NCBI GenBank assembly: GCA_026706025.1
Contig: JAPOZO010000063.1
Location: 124,001-188,000 of the forward strand
Direction of reading: 5' to 3'
Source: Candidatus Poribacteria bacterium
GTDB lineage: Bacteria; Poribacteria; WGA-4E; WGA-3G
DNA: 64,000 nt
Both the position numbers and the translations under genes were made by a program. The notes beneath the pieces were generated by a model. It ran no database searches. It was not told the origin of the DNA and saw only the letters and a program-made list of their open reading frames with translations. Shown here piece by piece: positions 53,131 through 61,948 of this stretch (the stretch's first letter is position 1; every line of letters starts with the position of its first letter).

Positions 53131-53158
53131 TGACAAATCGGCTATTATGTGGTATAAT
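53130..53158 (+). promoter_or_regulatory. Sigma-70 promoter for mnmA
   Basis: CTGACA, 17-bp spacer, TATAAT; 57 bp before the start codon at 53215. Confidence 0.7.
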
Positions 53159-53214
53159 TAAGTAAAATTGGTAAGCGTGTTTACGCCAGATTTCTAACTT
53201 AACTGAGTAGTCCT

Positions 53215-54315
53215 ATGAAAAAAATTCTCGTTGCAATGAGCGGAGGTGTAGACAGCTCCGTCACTGCTGCCATGATGGTTGACGCAGGCTATGATGTCAC
53301 AGGCATCACCATGCGCCTCGGCGCGCCTGATACTATTGAGGTAGACCCAGAGCGTCCGAACTGCTGTTCGCTTGAAGGCATTGAGGATGCACGCCGCGTC
53401 GCCACGCAACTCGGTATCCCTTTCTACGGCGTGAATTACGAGGACGCTTTCCGCGAGCAGATTATTGACTACTTTGTGGAAGAATACCTCGTCGGCAGAA
53501 CCCCCAGCCCTTGTATGGTATGTAACCGAGAACTCAAGTTTGGTAGACTGCTTGATCTCGCCAAAACATTGGCGTGCGATGCCATCGCCACTGGACATTA
53601 TGCTCGCGTTGAGCAGGATCCAGAAACTGGACGCTACCTCTTACGCAAAGCACTTGATGTGAGCAAAGATCAGTCGTATTTCCTCGCCGCGCTGACGCAG
53701 GAACAGTTGCAATGTGCGATGATGCCGCTCGGTGAATACACGAAATCCGAAGTACGAGACCTTGCCCGAAAGTACCAATTGCGCACCGCTGAAAAAATCG
53801 AGAGCCAAGAACTCTGCTTTGTCGCTGACACTAATTATAGACGTTTCCTCCAACATAGAGTCCCTGAGAAAATTGAGGGCGGCGATATTGTGGATGGGAA
53901 AGGCAATGTTCTTGGTAAACATGATGGTGTCGCGTTTTATACCGTCGGACAGCGGCGAGGGTTAGGTATAGCCGTCGGCAAACCCCTCTATGTGACACAG
54001 CTCAATGCAACAGAAAATACCGTTGTTGTCGGTGACTCCGATGCCCTCCTTGAGGACACGATGCACGTTGAGCGTATCAACCTTATTGCCATTGAGAAGT
54101 TAACGGAACCGATCCGTGCGCACGTCAAAATCCGATCCCGTGATGACGGCGGTCCAGCGACCATCACGCCTATCAGCGATACCGAGGCGGTCGTGAAATT
54201 TGACGAACCACGCCGTGCTATCACCCCCGGACAAGCCACTGTCTTTTACAATGGCGAATACGTCCTCGGCGGTGGTTGGATTGTGGACCCTCGCGACACC
54301 ACTGTGGAACGGTAA
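53215..54315 (+). CDS. mnmA: tRNA-specific 2-thiouridylase MnmA
   Basis: 366 residues. ATP-pyrophosphatase P-loop AMSGGVDSSVTAAMM, first catalytic Cys in TPSPCMVCNRELKFGRLL, second Cys in SQELCFVADTNYRRFL, and TGHYARVE. C-terminal PUA-like and barrel parts (ITPGQATVFYNGEYVLGGGWI) are complete. It thiolates U34 of tRNA Lys, Glu and Gln. Length normal. A few bases downstream come a small membrane protein gene and miaA, another tRNA-modifying enzyme, so the region is a tRNA-modification cluster. Confidence 0.96.
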   Translation: MKKILVAMSGGVDSSVTAAMMVDAGYDVTGITMRLGAPDTIEVDPERPNCCSLEGIEDARRVATQLGIPFYGVNYEDAFREQIIDYFVEEYLVGRTPSPCMVCNRELKFGRLLDLAKTLACDAIATGHYARVEQDPETGRYLLRKALDVSKDQSYFLAALTQEQLQCAMMPLGEYTKSEVRDLARKYQLRTAEKIESQELCFVADTNYRRFLQHRVPEKIEGGDIVDGKGNVLGKHDGVAFYTVGQRRGLGIAVGKPLYVTQLNATENTVVVGDSDALLEDTMHVERINLIAIEKLTEPIRAHVKIRSRDDGGPATITPISDTEAVVKFDEPRRAITPGQATVFYNGEYVLGGGWIVDPRDTTVER

Positions 54316-54334
54316 CCCGAATACGGATTCCCAA

Positions 54335-54847
54335 ATGCAAACTACATTTACACCCGAAAACTTCAGAAAGGCGTTTAAACCGTATCTGGTAAGATGGGGT
54401 GTTGTTTACACAATTTTAATTTCCCTCGTAATTATCATTACTGTCTGTATTATCATACCCAATTGGGGATTCTCACAGTGGCTTGTCTCCCTGTTTATGG
54501 ACGCAGGTGCTATGTTTGATGGTAGAACGATAAGTTATAGTATATTTGCCATAGGGGTAAACCTCGCTAATATTATCGGTGTCGGTATGAATGTGGCTGG
54601 CGTTTTTGTTATTGGCATTAACGTTTGTGGGATTGTTGCCATCGGTGGAAATGCGGTTGGCATTATCGCCATTGGCGGAAATGCATTTGGCGTTGTTGCT
54701 GTTGGTTACAATGCATTTGGTATCTATGTACTCTCTTATTCACAGAGAAGCAGGGGCAAATACCTGTTCGCACCGCATCGACAGGACCCCAAAGCTGTTG
54801 CCTTCTTTACACGTTGGTTCCCCAAGTTGGGAGCGGTAGCATCCTGA
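54335..54847 (+). CDS. Small membrane protein with Gly-Asn repeats
   Basis: 170 residues from ATG 54335 (the frame is open from 54200 inside mnmA). One clear helix (WGVVYTILISLVIIITVCIII), then a hydrophobic region of hexapeptide-like repeats: NVCGIVAIGGN, AVGIIAIGGN, AFGVVAVGYN, AFGIYVL. Such repeats may form a beta-solenoid or a glycine-zipper membrane stack. The C-terminus is basic and cytoplasmic. Stop and miaA start are 3 bp apart. I recognise no family. Confidence 0.75.
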   Translation: MQTTFTPENFRKAFKPYLVRWGVVYTILISLVIIITVCIIIPNWGFSQWLVSLFMDAGAMFDGRTISYSIFAIGVNLANIIGVGMNVAGVFVIGINVCGIVAIGGNAVGIIAIGGNAFGVVAVGYNAFGIYVLSYSQRSRGKYLFAPHRQDPKAVAFFTRWFPKLGAVAS

Positions 54848-54849
54848 AA

Positions 54850-55773
54850 ATGAAAGCCGGACTCCTCTGCCTCCTCGGTCCCACAGCAGTCGGCAAAACA
54901 GAGATAGCCATTCAACTTGCACAACGCCTTAACGCCGAAATCGTTTCTGTCGATTCCCGACAAATCTATCGGCAGATGGACATCGGCACTGCCAAACCTA
55001 CCCCTGAAGAACGGCAGACGGCACCGCATCATCTGATAGACTGTGTGGACGTTTCCCAACCCTTCTCCGTTGCAGACTATCAATCCCTTGCAGACACAGC
55101 GATCGCCGACATCCAAAATAGAGGGAAACGAGTGCTGCTCGTCGGTGGTGCAGGGCTCTACTTTCGTGCAGTTGTTGACGGTTTGTTTGAAGGCCCCGAT
55201 GCTGATATTGCCCTTCGAGAACGACTTGAGCAAGAGGCAGCACAACGCGGAGTTGATGTCCTCCACGGAAGACTCCGTGCATGCGATCCAGCGTCTGCGG
55301 AACGGATTCATCCGAATAACGTCGTCCGTGTTATCCGTGCCTTGGAAGTCTATGAATTGACAGGCACGCCTATGTCTGAACACCAGCAACAGTGGGATCA
55401 AGGGAGCCAGCGGTATCCGTTTATCGCCTTCTGCCTGACGATGCCGCGCGCGCTGCTCTATCAGCGTATCGGACAACGCGTGGACGTGATGCTTGCGAAT
55501 GGATTGATTGCCGAAGTGGAATCTCTGTTAGCAGCGGGTTATGCGCGTGATACCCTCGCGCTCCGAAGTTTTGGTTACAGAGAGTTAATCGCGTATCTTG
55601 ATGGAGAATGTACATATCTGGAAGCGGTCGAGCAGTTGAAGCAGAACACCCGTCGCTTCGCCAAACGGCAGTTAACGTGGTTCCGTAAGGATACCCGTCT
55701 TGAGTGGGTGGATCGAAACTCGAAACCAGATATTGTCGCGTACCTGTTAGAGAAAATTGGGGGTATAGAGTAG
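54850..55773 (+). CDS. miaA: tRNA dimethylallyltransferase MiaA
   Basis: 307 residues from ATG 54850; the frame is open upstream to 54625 but only as the shadow of the previous gene. P-loop LLGPTAVGKTEIAIQL, VDSRQIYRQMDIGTAKP, HHLIDCVD, LLVGGAGLYFRAVVDGL and NTRRFAKRQLTWFRKD are diagnostic. It prenylates A37 of tRNAs that read UNN codons. Start lies 3 bp after the preceding stop, so translation is probably coupled. Confidence 0.95.
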   Translation: MKAGLLCLLGPTAVGKTEIAIQLAQRLNAEIVSVDSRQIYRQMDIGTAKPTPEERQTAPHHLIDCVDVSQPFSVADYQSLADTAIADIQNRGKRVLLVGGAGLYFRAVVDGLFEGPDADIALRERLEQEAAQRGVDVLHGRLRACDPASAERIHPNNVVRVIRALEVYELTGTPMSEHQQQWDQGSQRYPFIAFCLTMPRALLYQRIGQRVDVMLANGLIAEVESLLAAGYARDTLALRSFGYRELIAYLDGECTYLEAVEQLKQNTRRFAKRQLTWFRKDTRLEWVDRNSKPDIVAYLLEKIGGIE

Positions 55774-55921
55774 GTTACGGTTATTGGTTATTGATGTATT
55801 GGAGACTAAATTCTCTGTTGATTTCATCAGCCGTGTGACAATTCGGAGTTATGTGATTCCTGTGATGCAGGAAGCACCTTCAAGGGTTTAAAATGCTTCC
55901 GAGATGCAGTAAAAAGAGTTT

Positions 55922-58705
55922 TCAATCAATACCGTGTTCCTTGCAATAGTCACGGATGATCGGTAAGAAATCATCAGCGTATTTTTCAATTTTCGCGGGA
56001 CCAATACCACGAATCTGCCCGAACGCTTCTCGCGTTCGTGGGAAATGGGTGACCATTTCTTTTAAGATCTTGTCAGAAAAAATACGGAATGCCCTTACCT
56101 CTTCTTTATCTGCCACAGTTTTGCGTTTATCGCGAAGTTGCTCGAAAAGTTCTAGAGCGTGTGCGTTCAGTTCTGTAGAGGTTGGTGGATCAGTATTCAA
56201 TGCTTCAGTTGAGCGCGCTACCGGCTTCGTTTCATGTTCCTTACAATAGGCACGAATAATAGGCAAAAAGACCTTACCGTATTTTTCGGTTTTTGCGGGG
56301 CCTACACTTGGCATCACTTTGAACGATTCCTCAGATGTCGGAAAGTAGGTCGTCATTGCTTGCAGTGCTTTATCGTGAAAAACCGCATTAGGGTGTACAC
56401 CTTCCGCGTCAGCGATTCTGTCTCGTTCGGTCTGGAGCAATTTGAAGAGTTCGGGATCGTATTCAGTCAGCACTTCAGATGTGAGGTGGTGTACCGATTC
56501 TACCGAAAACCCCCAAAACTGATCGCCTCCATTCAGTACTCCCCATCCATGCTGAGTCACACGGAGGCTGCCGTGTTGGGTATCTCGTGCTAATAATTCT
56601 TGTTGGAGGAATTGATGAGACAAATATCTCCACTGCGTCTTGCTATATTCCATACCGATGCCATACGTAGAGAGTTCATTGTGTCTGTTCTCAAGAATCT
56701 TTTTCCGCTTTGACTCCCGTAATATATCAATGATATACGCTTCCCCGAATAGTTCTTCTGTCCGGACGACACACGAGAGAAATTTTTGTGCGGGTACCGT
56801 CAAGTCAACTCGCTCTATTTCTGATTTACGGCAGTTGTCACACATCCCACAATTCTCCTGATCGTATTCCTCTCCAAAATAAGCTAGCAACACTTTTCGA
56901 CGACACGCTATTGAGGTTGCCCACGAAACCAGGGTGTGTGATCGTTCTTGTCGTCCGCGTTTTTCGGATTCTGCACCTTGATCAATGAAATGATTAATAG
57001 TGTCAACATCACCGTAACTAAATAGCAAGAGACACTCCGCTGGAAGTCCATCGCGACCACTACGTCCGATCTCTTGATAGTAAGATTCAGGTTCCTTCGG
57101 CAATCCAGCGTGTAGCACAAAACGCACGTCCGCCTTATCGATTCCCATACCGAAGGCGATTGTGGCGACTATCACTTGGATTTCGCCATTAATGAAAGCC
57201 TCCTGATTCTGTTTCCGAGTTGTATTATCAAGGTCTGCGTGATACGGACGGACTGGGGTACGTCTGGCAGTTAAATGACGACAGAGCGATTCAACCTGCT
57301 TCTTGGTTTGACAATAGATAATGCCAGATTCACCGCGATGCGTATTAAGAAACGCGAGTGTCTGTTCCAGTAATTCAACTTTCGGTTCAACAGCGATAAA
57401 TAGATTTTCTCGGTCAAAACTGCCTATGAACTCATTTCCGTCGTCAAACTTGAGTAATTTCTTGATGTCGTTTTGAACCCGCGGGGTTGCAGTAGCTGTT
57501 AGGGCAACGCAAACGGCGTTTTTGAATCGTTCGCGAATGGAAACCAACTGTCGGTATTCCTGCCGAAAGTCGTGTCCCCATTCTGAAATGCAATGTGCTT
57601 CATCAATCGCAAGGCAGGCAACATCTGAATCATCAAGCATAACAAGTATTTCAGGGCGAACGAGCGTTTCAGGAGCAAGGTAAAGTAGCTTGATTTCACC
57701 TTGTCTTACCTGTTGCATCGTGGCGACGTATTCTGTGTTCCCAACAGTATGGTTGAGAAACGCTGCACGGATACCACGATTTTGTAGTTGCATTACCTGA
57801 TCCTGCATGAGTGAAATTAGTGGCGAAATAACAACGGTTACACCATCAAACATGAGGGCAGGTAATTGATAACAGAGTGATTTTCCACCACCTGTGGGTA
57901 GGACAATCAACGCATTCTGCCGTTTTAGGATGTGGTTGATGATGGTTTCCTGAAATGGCCGAAACTGTTCATGCCCAAAAATGTTTGTGAGGATCTCTAA
58001 CGGGGTTTGCTTCGGGGTTGGGAGTGACGGCTGTTCCTGCTCTCCGGGCTGTTCTAGTTCTCCTTGTTCTATTTCTTGAGAAAACCAGCCAGATATCTGG
58101 ACATAGTGTCGTTCTTCAGCGTCGGGCTGATCTTTGGGTCTCCACCGATGTGCCAGAGACACGCGCAGGAGCATGCCCGCTGGAATTGTCTCAAGCGGTT
58201 CTTGAAAACCGACAAAGGTGAGCGTGCATCCGCCATTTTCGGTGGGGTAGCGATATCGTATTCGCCTTCCTTCTGTATCACGGGTAAGCGGTTGATCTGG
58301 CCTCCAAAACATAGTGCTGTAAGAGGGGATATCACCATCCACAGCGATGTAGAGCGAACCACTACTTGTGCTTTTCAATAAACCTTCATAGAGTTCACGC
58401 GGATGTCCTGTTTGCGGCGGCATCAGGAGTTCGATAGCACTCACCAAGCTTTTTGTATCTTTTGTTACGTGGAGACGGTGTTTTTCACGAACGATAGTGT
58501 TTTCGTTATGCGGTGGAATAAGTGCAGGTTCTGGGACGGGTTCGGCAGTTATTTCCCAAATATCGCCAACGTTATATTCATTGTTCGCGCCATCGTGGGG
58601 ATCGGCGTTATACGGAATGAGCCGCACGCTTTTTCCTGTCTCTGTAATTGCGCCAATACACGCCCCTTTGTTCATTCGGGTTTTCGCAACAATTAAGACT
58701 CTCAC
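55922..58705 (-). CDS. RecQ-type DNA helicase with extra N-terminal domain and two HRDC domains
   Basis: 927 residues from a GTG start (58705) overlapping the preceding DUF488 stop (GTGA). Residues 1-215 form an extra domain starting VLIVAKTRMNKGACIGAITE, beta-rich and possibly two OB folds; it is not in ordinary RecQ. Then the helicase: FRPFQETIINHIL, Walker A PTGGGKSLCYQLPALM, LAIDEAHCISEWGHDFR, MGIDKADVRFVLHAGLPKE, QEIGRSGRDGLP and the zinc Cys cluster CGMCDNCRK. The C-terminus has two HRDC domains (GVHPNAVFHDKALQAM.., VRAFRIFSDKILKEM..). It unwinds DNA with 3'-5' polarity. Operon context: two DUF488 genes upstream, suggesting a repair or defence unit. Confidence 0.92.
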   Translation of the reverse strand: MRVLIVAKTRMNKGACIGAITETGKSVRLIPYNADPHDGANNEYNVGDIWEITAEPVPEPALIPPHNENTIVREKHRLHVTKDTKSLVSAIELLMPPQTGHPRELYEGLLKSTSSGSLYIAVDGDIPSYSTMFWRPDQPLTRDTEGRRIRYRYPTENGGCTLTFVGFQEPLETIPAGMLLRVSLAHRWRPKDQPDAEERHYVQISGWFSQEIEQGELEQPGEQEQPSLPTPKQTPLEILTNIFGHEQFRPFQETIINHILKRQNALIVLPTGGGKSLCYQLPALMFDGVTVVISPLISLMQDQVMQLQNRGIRAAFLNHTVGNTEYVATMQQVRQGEIKLLYLAPETLVRPEILVMLDDSDVACLAIDEAHCISEWGHDFRQEYRQLVSIRERFKNAVCVALTATATPRVQNDIKKLLKFDDGNEFIGSFDRENLFIAVEPKVELLEQTLAFLNTHRGESGIIYCQTKKQVESLCRHLTARRTPVRPYHADLDNTTRKQNQEAFINGEIQVIVATIAFGMGIDKADVRFVLHAGLPKEPESYYQEIGRSGRDGLPAECLLLFSYGDVDTINHFIDQGAESEKRGRQERSHTLVSWATSIACRRKVLLAYFGEEYDQENCGMCDNCRKSEIERVDLTVPAQKFLSCVVRTEELFGEAYIIDILRESKRKKILENRHNELSTYGIGMEYSKTQWRYLSHQFLQQELLARDTQHGSLRVTQHGWGVLNGGDQFWGFSVESVHHLTSEVLTEYDPELFKLLQTERDRIADAEGVHPNAVFHDKALQAMTTYFPTSEESFKVMPSVGPAKTEKYGKVFLPIIRAYCKEHETKPVARSTEALNTDPPTSTELNAHALELFEQLRDKRKTVADKEEVRAFRIFSDKILKEMVTHFPRTREAFGQIRGIGPAKIEKYADDFLPIIRDYCKEHGID

Positions 58706-59193
58706 GGTAGAATATCCTCGACCTCCAGATTAAATGTTTTCGCCAGTTTATCGGCTACCAAGGAACGGTGGCACGCCTCCGGTGCAGTTTCCACACAAAA
58801 AAGCGCGACAACTTTCGCGTCCGGTCCCAATTCGTCAAGCAGATTTTGTGGTTCAAACGCATCAAGGCATTCGATATGGTAGGCTTCAATAAACGCTTCT
58901 CCAAGTTCAGTCCGTTTGCGTTTAGCCGTTTTTGTGGCTTTATCGGCTGCTGCCTGTTTGTCTCGAACAGTTTGTGTTGGCGCGATATCTTTGCGATAGA
59001 TATATCGGATGCCGAGTTCTGCAAGGCGTGCTTGCAAACGTTTGCTATTGGCAAATGCGTAAGTCGCACCGCGGACACCCCGCCGACTACGGATATCGCA
59101 GAAAGTATCAACACCTGCTTGGCATAAGGCATTAAAAAAAACGGCTTCGTCAAAGCCGTATACACCGATGGTGACAATTTTGATTTTCTTCAT
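58702..59193 (-). CDS. DUF488-family protein (short form)
   Basis: 163 residues from ATG 59193. Family plan: KIVTIGVYGFDEAVFFNALC, VDTFCDIRSRRGVRG, a basic helical linker (DKATKTAKRKRTELG) and the C-terminal FCVETAPEACHRSLVADKL with the conserved CHR. It overlaps the RecQ start by four bases and follows a second DUF488 gene by 11 bp. DUF488 proteins are widespread, of unproven function, and often sit beside DNA-related genes. No signal peptide. Confidence 0.88.
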   Translation of the reverse strand: MKKIKIVTIGVYGFDEAVFFNALCQAGVDTFCDIRSRRGVRGATYAFANSKRLQARLAELGIRYIYRKDIAPTQTVRDKQAAADKATKTAKRKRTELGEAFIEAYHIECLDAFEPQNLLDELGPDAKVVALFCVETAPEACHRSLVADKLAKTFNLEVEDILP

Positions 59194-59204
59194 AGTGGAT
59201 TAAG

Positions 59205-59780
59205 TTACGAGTATTTTTTTCGAGAGTGGAACGTATCTTCACCAAACATTGACAATTGCCCACCTGTCAGACGCTCAACGACTTTTTCTTGTGTCACTGG
59301 CGCGCCGTTTTCGTCGATATGAATGACTGGTATATTCTGCCTTGTGAGTGTCACACCGATAAGTTTACATCGGTGACATTCTTCCGGCTTCCCTTCACTG
59401 CACATCAGCACGACGCTTTGTTGTTGCACGAAAGCGGTGTGCAGGCGTTCAATCCCGCTCTGGTAAAACGCCGTGGCTTTGACTTTTTCGTAGTCAACTT
59501 TCCCATTGATGTAACACGCTTCGTCGTCCGGTCTGCCGCCGAGAGTATCTCCCATGAACACGTAGCGGATACCGTGTCGTTCGAGTTCATTCGCGAGCGG
59601 TGCTTTGGAGAATTCCGGCTTATAGCGAGAATAGGGTGCCGAGCGGACATCAATAAGGTAGTTGATCTCATGCTGGTGTAGCACTTCAATGAGTTCCATT
59701 ATTGATCGGCTGCCATAGCCGATTGTGTAAATTGGAATGGCGGTAGGTGATTTTTCCATAATAGGTAAATGATACCACAT
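59205..59780 (-). CDS. DUF488-family protein (second copy)
   Basis: 191 residues from ATG 59780 (GGTGGA site); TTG 59798 and ATG 59759 are alternatives. Family signs: IYTIGYGSRSIMELIEVLHQ, LIDVRSAPYSRYKPEFSK, YVFMGDTLGGRPDD and VLMCSEGKPEECHRCKLIG with the conserved CHR. It is only distantly similar to the next DUF488 protein, so this is an old pair or an acquired set. First gene of the DUF488-DUF488-RecQ operon. A strong AAAGGAGG lies before an ATG at 59814 in another frame, opening a 42-codon frame that overlaps this start; it may be a leader or a relic of a frameshift. Confidence 0.88.
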   Translation of the reverse strand: MWYHLPIMEKSPTAIPIYTIGYGSRSIMELIEVLHQHEINYLIDVRSAPYSRYKPEFSKAPLANELERHGIRYVFMGDTLGGRPDDEACYINGKVDYEKVKATAFYQSGIERLHTAFVQQQSVVLMCSEGKPEECHRCKLIGVTLTRQNIPVIHIDENGAPVTQEKVVERLTGGQLSMFGEDTFHSRKKYS

Positions 59781-59947
59781 AATTCCACCAAAAAGCAACC
59801 GAATTCTGTTCCATCTATGTCCTCCTTTGCTGGTGAAGTTTCTAATCTCTCCTACTGATAACTGACAACTATCAAAATATCCTTGCCATCTCTATGTAGG
59901 ATTTGCTATATTATAGTAAATCCTATAGTTAATTGGGCACCCTCAAA

Positions 59948-59980
59948 CAGTCTGAATACCTATAACAGGCATTCAGACTG
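59948..59980. repeat. 10-bp perfect inverted repeat
   Basis: CAGTCTGAAT .. ATTCAGACTG around a 13-base loop, with no T-run, in the gap between the divergent DUF488 and GNAT genes. The rest of 59781-60125 holds a TTGTAGC-type element relic and no gene. Confidence 0.55.
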
Positions 59981-60125
59981 GCACAAACTAACAGTTTTGC
60001 GGCGTACTCGCCCAGATGCGACGTGCATCATGCTACAAAGATGTTCATTTATTTGTGGGCTTCACTATAACTTACACGAGAAATAAGTGTTCAGAATGTA
60101 AGCTCCTGCAAACTCATATCCAGTC

Positions 60126-60701
60126 ATGAAAAACTACAGTGTCAGAATGATCCGTGAGAACATGGAGAATATTCCCCAATTCCCTATTCCAAAAGGTTTT
60201 GCGATCCGCAATTACCGTCCCAATGAAGGGCATATCTGGACGCGGATTCAAAAAGCGGCAGAACCCTACATCGACATTGATGATGGACTTTTTGCGCGTG
60301 AGTTTGAACGCGATTTTTTGGCGATGGAGGATCGGAGTTTTTTCCTTACCACGGACACTGGCGAAGAGATCGGCACAATCACGGCGTGGTGGCAACCGGA
60401 TATGGATGGCAAAACTTGGGGACAGATCCATTGGGTGGCAGTTCACCCGGACTATCAAGGGCATGGGTTATCTAAACCGATGATGTCTGTAGCGATGACG
60501 CGCCTGAAGCAGTCCCACGAGTGTTGTTTTCTCGGCACGTCAACTGGACGAATTGCGGCGGTCAAAGTCTACCTTGATTTCGGGTTTATCCCAGACCTTT
60601 CGCGTGAGAATAGTCAAGAGGCTTGGACAGAAGTCGCATCTGTCATAAAACACCCGATTTTGAGAACGTACGGTTTTTTAAGGTCAACTACCCAAGTCTA
60701 A
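60126..60701 (+). CDS. GNAT-family acetyltransferase, 3' end altered by an insertion
   Basis: 191 residues. Front half GFAIRNYRPNEGHIWTRIQK; acetyl-CoA loop IHWVAVHPDYQGHGLSKPMM (R/Q-x-x-G-x-G/A form: Q-G-H-G-L), and KVYLDFGFIPDL. Such enzymes transfer acetyl groups to small molecules or proteins. The last residues (RSTTQV) and the stop TAA at 60699 lie inside the left end of the IsrB element, so the original C-terminus has probably been lost or replaced. It is a stand-alone gene with a weak ribosome site. Confidence 0.87.
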   Translation: MKNYSVRMIRENMENIPQFPIPKGFAIRNYRPNEGHIWTRIQKAAEPYIDIDDGLFAREFERDFLAMEDRSFFLTTDTGEEIGTITAWWQPDMDGKTWGQIHWVAVHPDYQGHGLSKPMMSVAMTRLKQSHECCFLGTSTGRIAAVKVYLDFGFIPDLSRENSQEAWTEVASVIKHPILRTYGFLRSTTQV

Positions 60702-60891
60702 AGACTTGGGCTTGTGCGAAGCGTATACCCAACGTCCACTCCACAAGTTAAACAGTTTTCTACAGTAAAATATCGCGGTATCTCTGTGTGGTAGCACATC
60801 CAACGTTTCGGATACTCCCCTCGTCTGATTCACTTTTGGATACTGCGATCTGGAAGGGGCAACACACAACCCGTAAGGGAGACTACAAACG
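60691..60891 (+). ncRNA. Predicted omega-RNA region upstream of isrB
   Basis: About 200 non-coding bases lie between the left-end hairpin and the isrB start, containing CCAACGT (60730 and 60801) and several pairing stretches (for instance CGCGGTATCTC). In IscB/IsrB elements this region gives the guide-bearing omega-RNA, the guide coming from the DNA just outside the left end, here the end of the GNAT gene. Location is inferred from family knowledge; folding was not computed. Confidence 0.5.
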
Positions 60892-61920
60892 ATGTTTGTT
60901 CCAGTCAAGAGCAAGTCGGGCAAGAAACTTATGCCGACACACCCAAACAAAGCAGGGATGCTTATCAAAAAAGGCTTAGCGACACCTTATTGGTCTAACG
61001 GTATCTTCTGTATTCGGCTTAACTATGAGACTGAAGAAGCATACACGCAAGATATAGTTGTCGGTGTAGACCCCGGCAGTCAGAAGGAAGGTCTCACCGT
61101 CAAATCCGAATCTCATACGTATTTGAATATCCAAGCGGACGCTCATAGCGGTGTCGGCAAGAAAGTTGCCAAGCGTCGTGAACTGCGTCGGAGTAGACGT
61201 TCGCGTAAGTGTCCGAATCGCAGGAACAGAAAGAACCGGAATGCGGGGAAGGCAAAGATACCTGCGGGCACACGGGCGAGATGGGATTGGAAACTCCGGA
61301 TACTGGATTGGCTATCAAAGTTGTATCCCGTCACGCATGTGTGTGTAGAAGACATTAAAGCACGGACAATAGAACGTGCGAAGAAATGGAATCAATCGTT
61401 TAGTCCATTGGAAGTCGGTAAGCAGTGGTTCTATGCGGAAATCCGAAAGCGGTGGCAGTTGCTAACATTACAAGGGTGGGAAACCAAAGAAATACGCGAT
61501 CGGTTAGGACTCAAGAAGTCTTCTGACAAGTTAGCAGAAACCTTTAACGCACATTGCGTAGATTCTTGGTGTCTGGCACATCACACCGTAGGGGGTGTTT
61601 CTATTCCTGAGAATACCGATATATTCTGTATAGCCCCTATCCGCATCAAACGCAGGAGTCTCCATAGAGAACAAGAGGCAAAAGGCAGGCAGCGAGATAG
61701 ATATGGCGGCACTGTGTTAGGAAACGGTCTCGTCAAAAACACATTGATAAAGCACGCCAAATATGGTCTGACACGCCTTGCGGGTGTGAATGCCAAAGGT
61801 TTATTCTCTATCTATACGCTTGAAGGGAAACGCCTGACAACAGGTGCGAAACGAAACGATTTTAGAGTGCTAACACGCCTTAACTTTAACTATAGGAGCG
61901 GGCATTCCTCCCAAACCTAA
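60892..61920 (+). CDS. isrB: IsrB-type RNA-guided nickase (IscB homologue without HNH)
   Basis: 342 residues. Order of domains seen: PLMP-like KLMPTHPNKAGMLIKKGLA; RuvC-I VVGVDPGSQKEGL (Asp); Arg-rich bridge helix RRELRRSRRSRKCPNRRN; RuvC-II HVCVEDIKA (Glu); RuvC-III NAHCVDSWCLAH (Asp); and a C-terminal PI-like part with SLHREQEAKGRQRDRYGGT. Between RuvC-II and RuvC-III are about 80 residues with no HNH motif, so this is IsrB rather than IscB (IscB is 400-500 residues). All RuvC residues are kept, so activity is plausible. AAGGGAG lies before ATG. The product would nick DNA guided by the omega-RNA. Confidence 0.88.
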   Translation: MFVPVKSKSGKKLMPTHPNKAGMLIKKGLATPYWSNGIFCIRLNYETEEAYTQDIVVGVDPGSQKEGLTVKSESHTYLNIQADAHSGVGKKVAKRRELRRSRRSRKCPNRRNRKNRNAGKAKIPAGTRARWDWKLRILDWLSKLYPVTHVCVEDIKARTIERAKKWNQSFSPLEVGKQWFYAEIRKRWQLLTLQGWETKEIRDRLGLKKSSDKLAETFNAHCVDSWCLAHHTVGGVSIPENTDIFCIAPIRIKRRSLHREQEAKGRQRDRYGGTVLGNGLVKNTLIKHAKYGLTRLAGVNAKGLFSIYTLEGKRLTTGAKRNDFRVLTRLNFNYRSGHSSQT

Positions 61921-61948
61921 AGGATTGGGGCTCCTGCCCGAAGATTAG

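Larger units (their letters stand above)
60690..61945 (+). mobile_element. IS200/IS605-like element carrying isrB, no transposase gene
   Basis: The left end has a perfect hairpin CCCAAGTC-TAAA-GACTTGGG (60691-60710); the right end has a related hairpin CCCAAACC-TAAA-GGATTGGG (61910-61929) plus flanking CGGGCA (61899) and TGCCCG (61935-61940) pairing. The TAAA loop in both ends and subterminal hairpins are the hallmark of single-strand-transposed IS200/605 elements. No TnpA (HUH) gene is present, so it depends on one in trans or is fixed. Exact cleavage points are not decidable from sequence. Confidence 0.75.

Noticed and set aside
54736-55476. 246-codon minus-strand frame opposite miaA and the small membrane protein
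   Set aside because: Antisense to conserved coding sequence; no ribosome site and a random-like protein.
59054-59066. Copy of the MITE end (GCGTAAGTC) inside the DUF488 gene
   Set aside because: It is a chance coding match; no second end lies nearby and the protein frame is intact.
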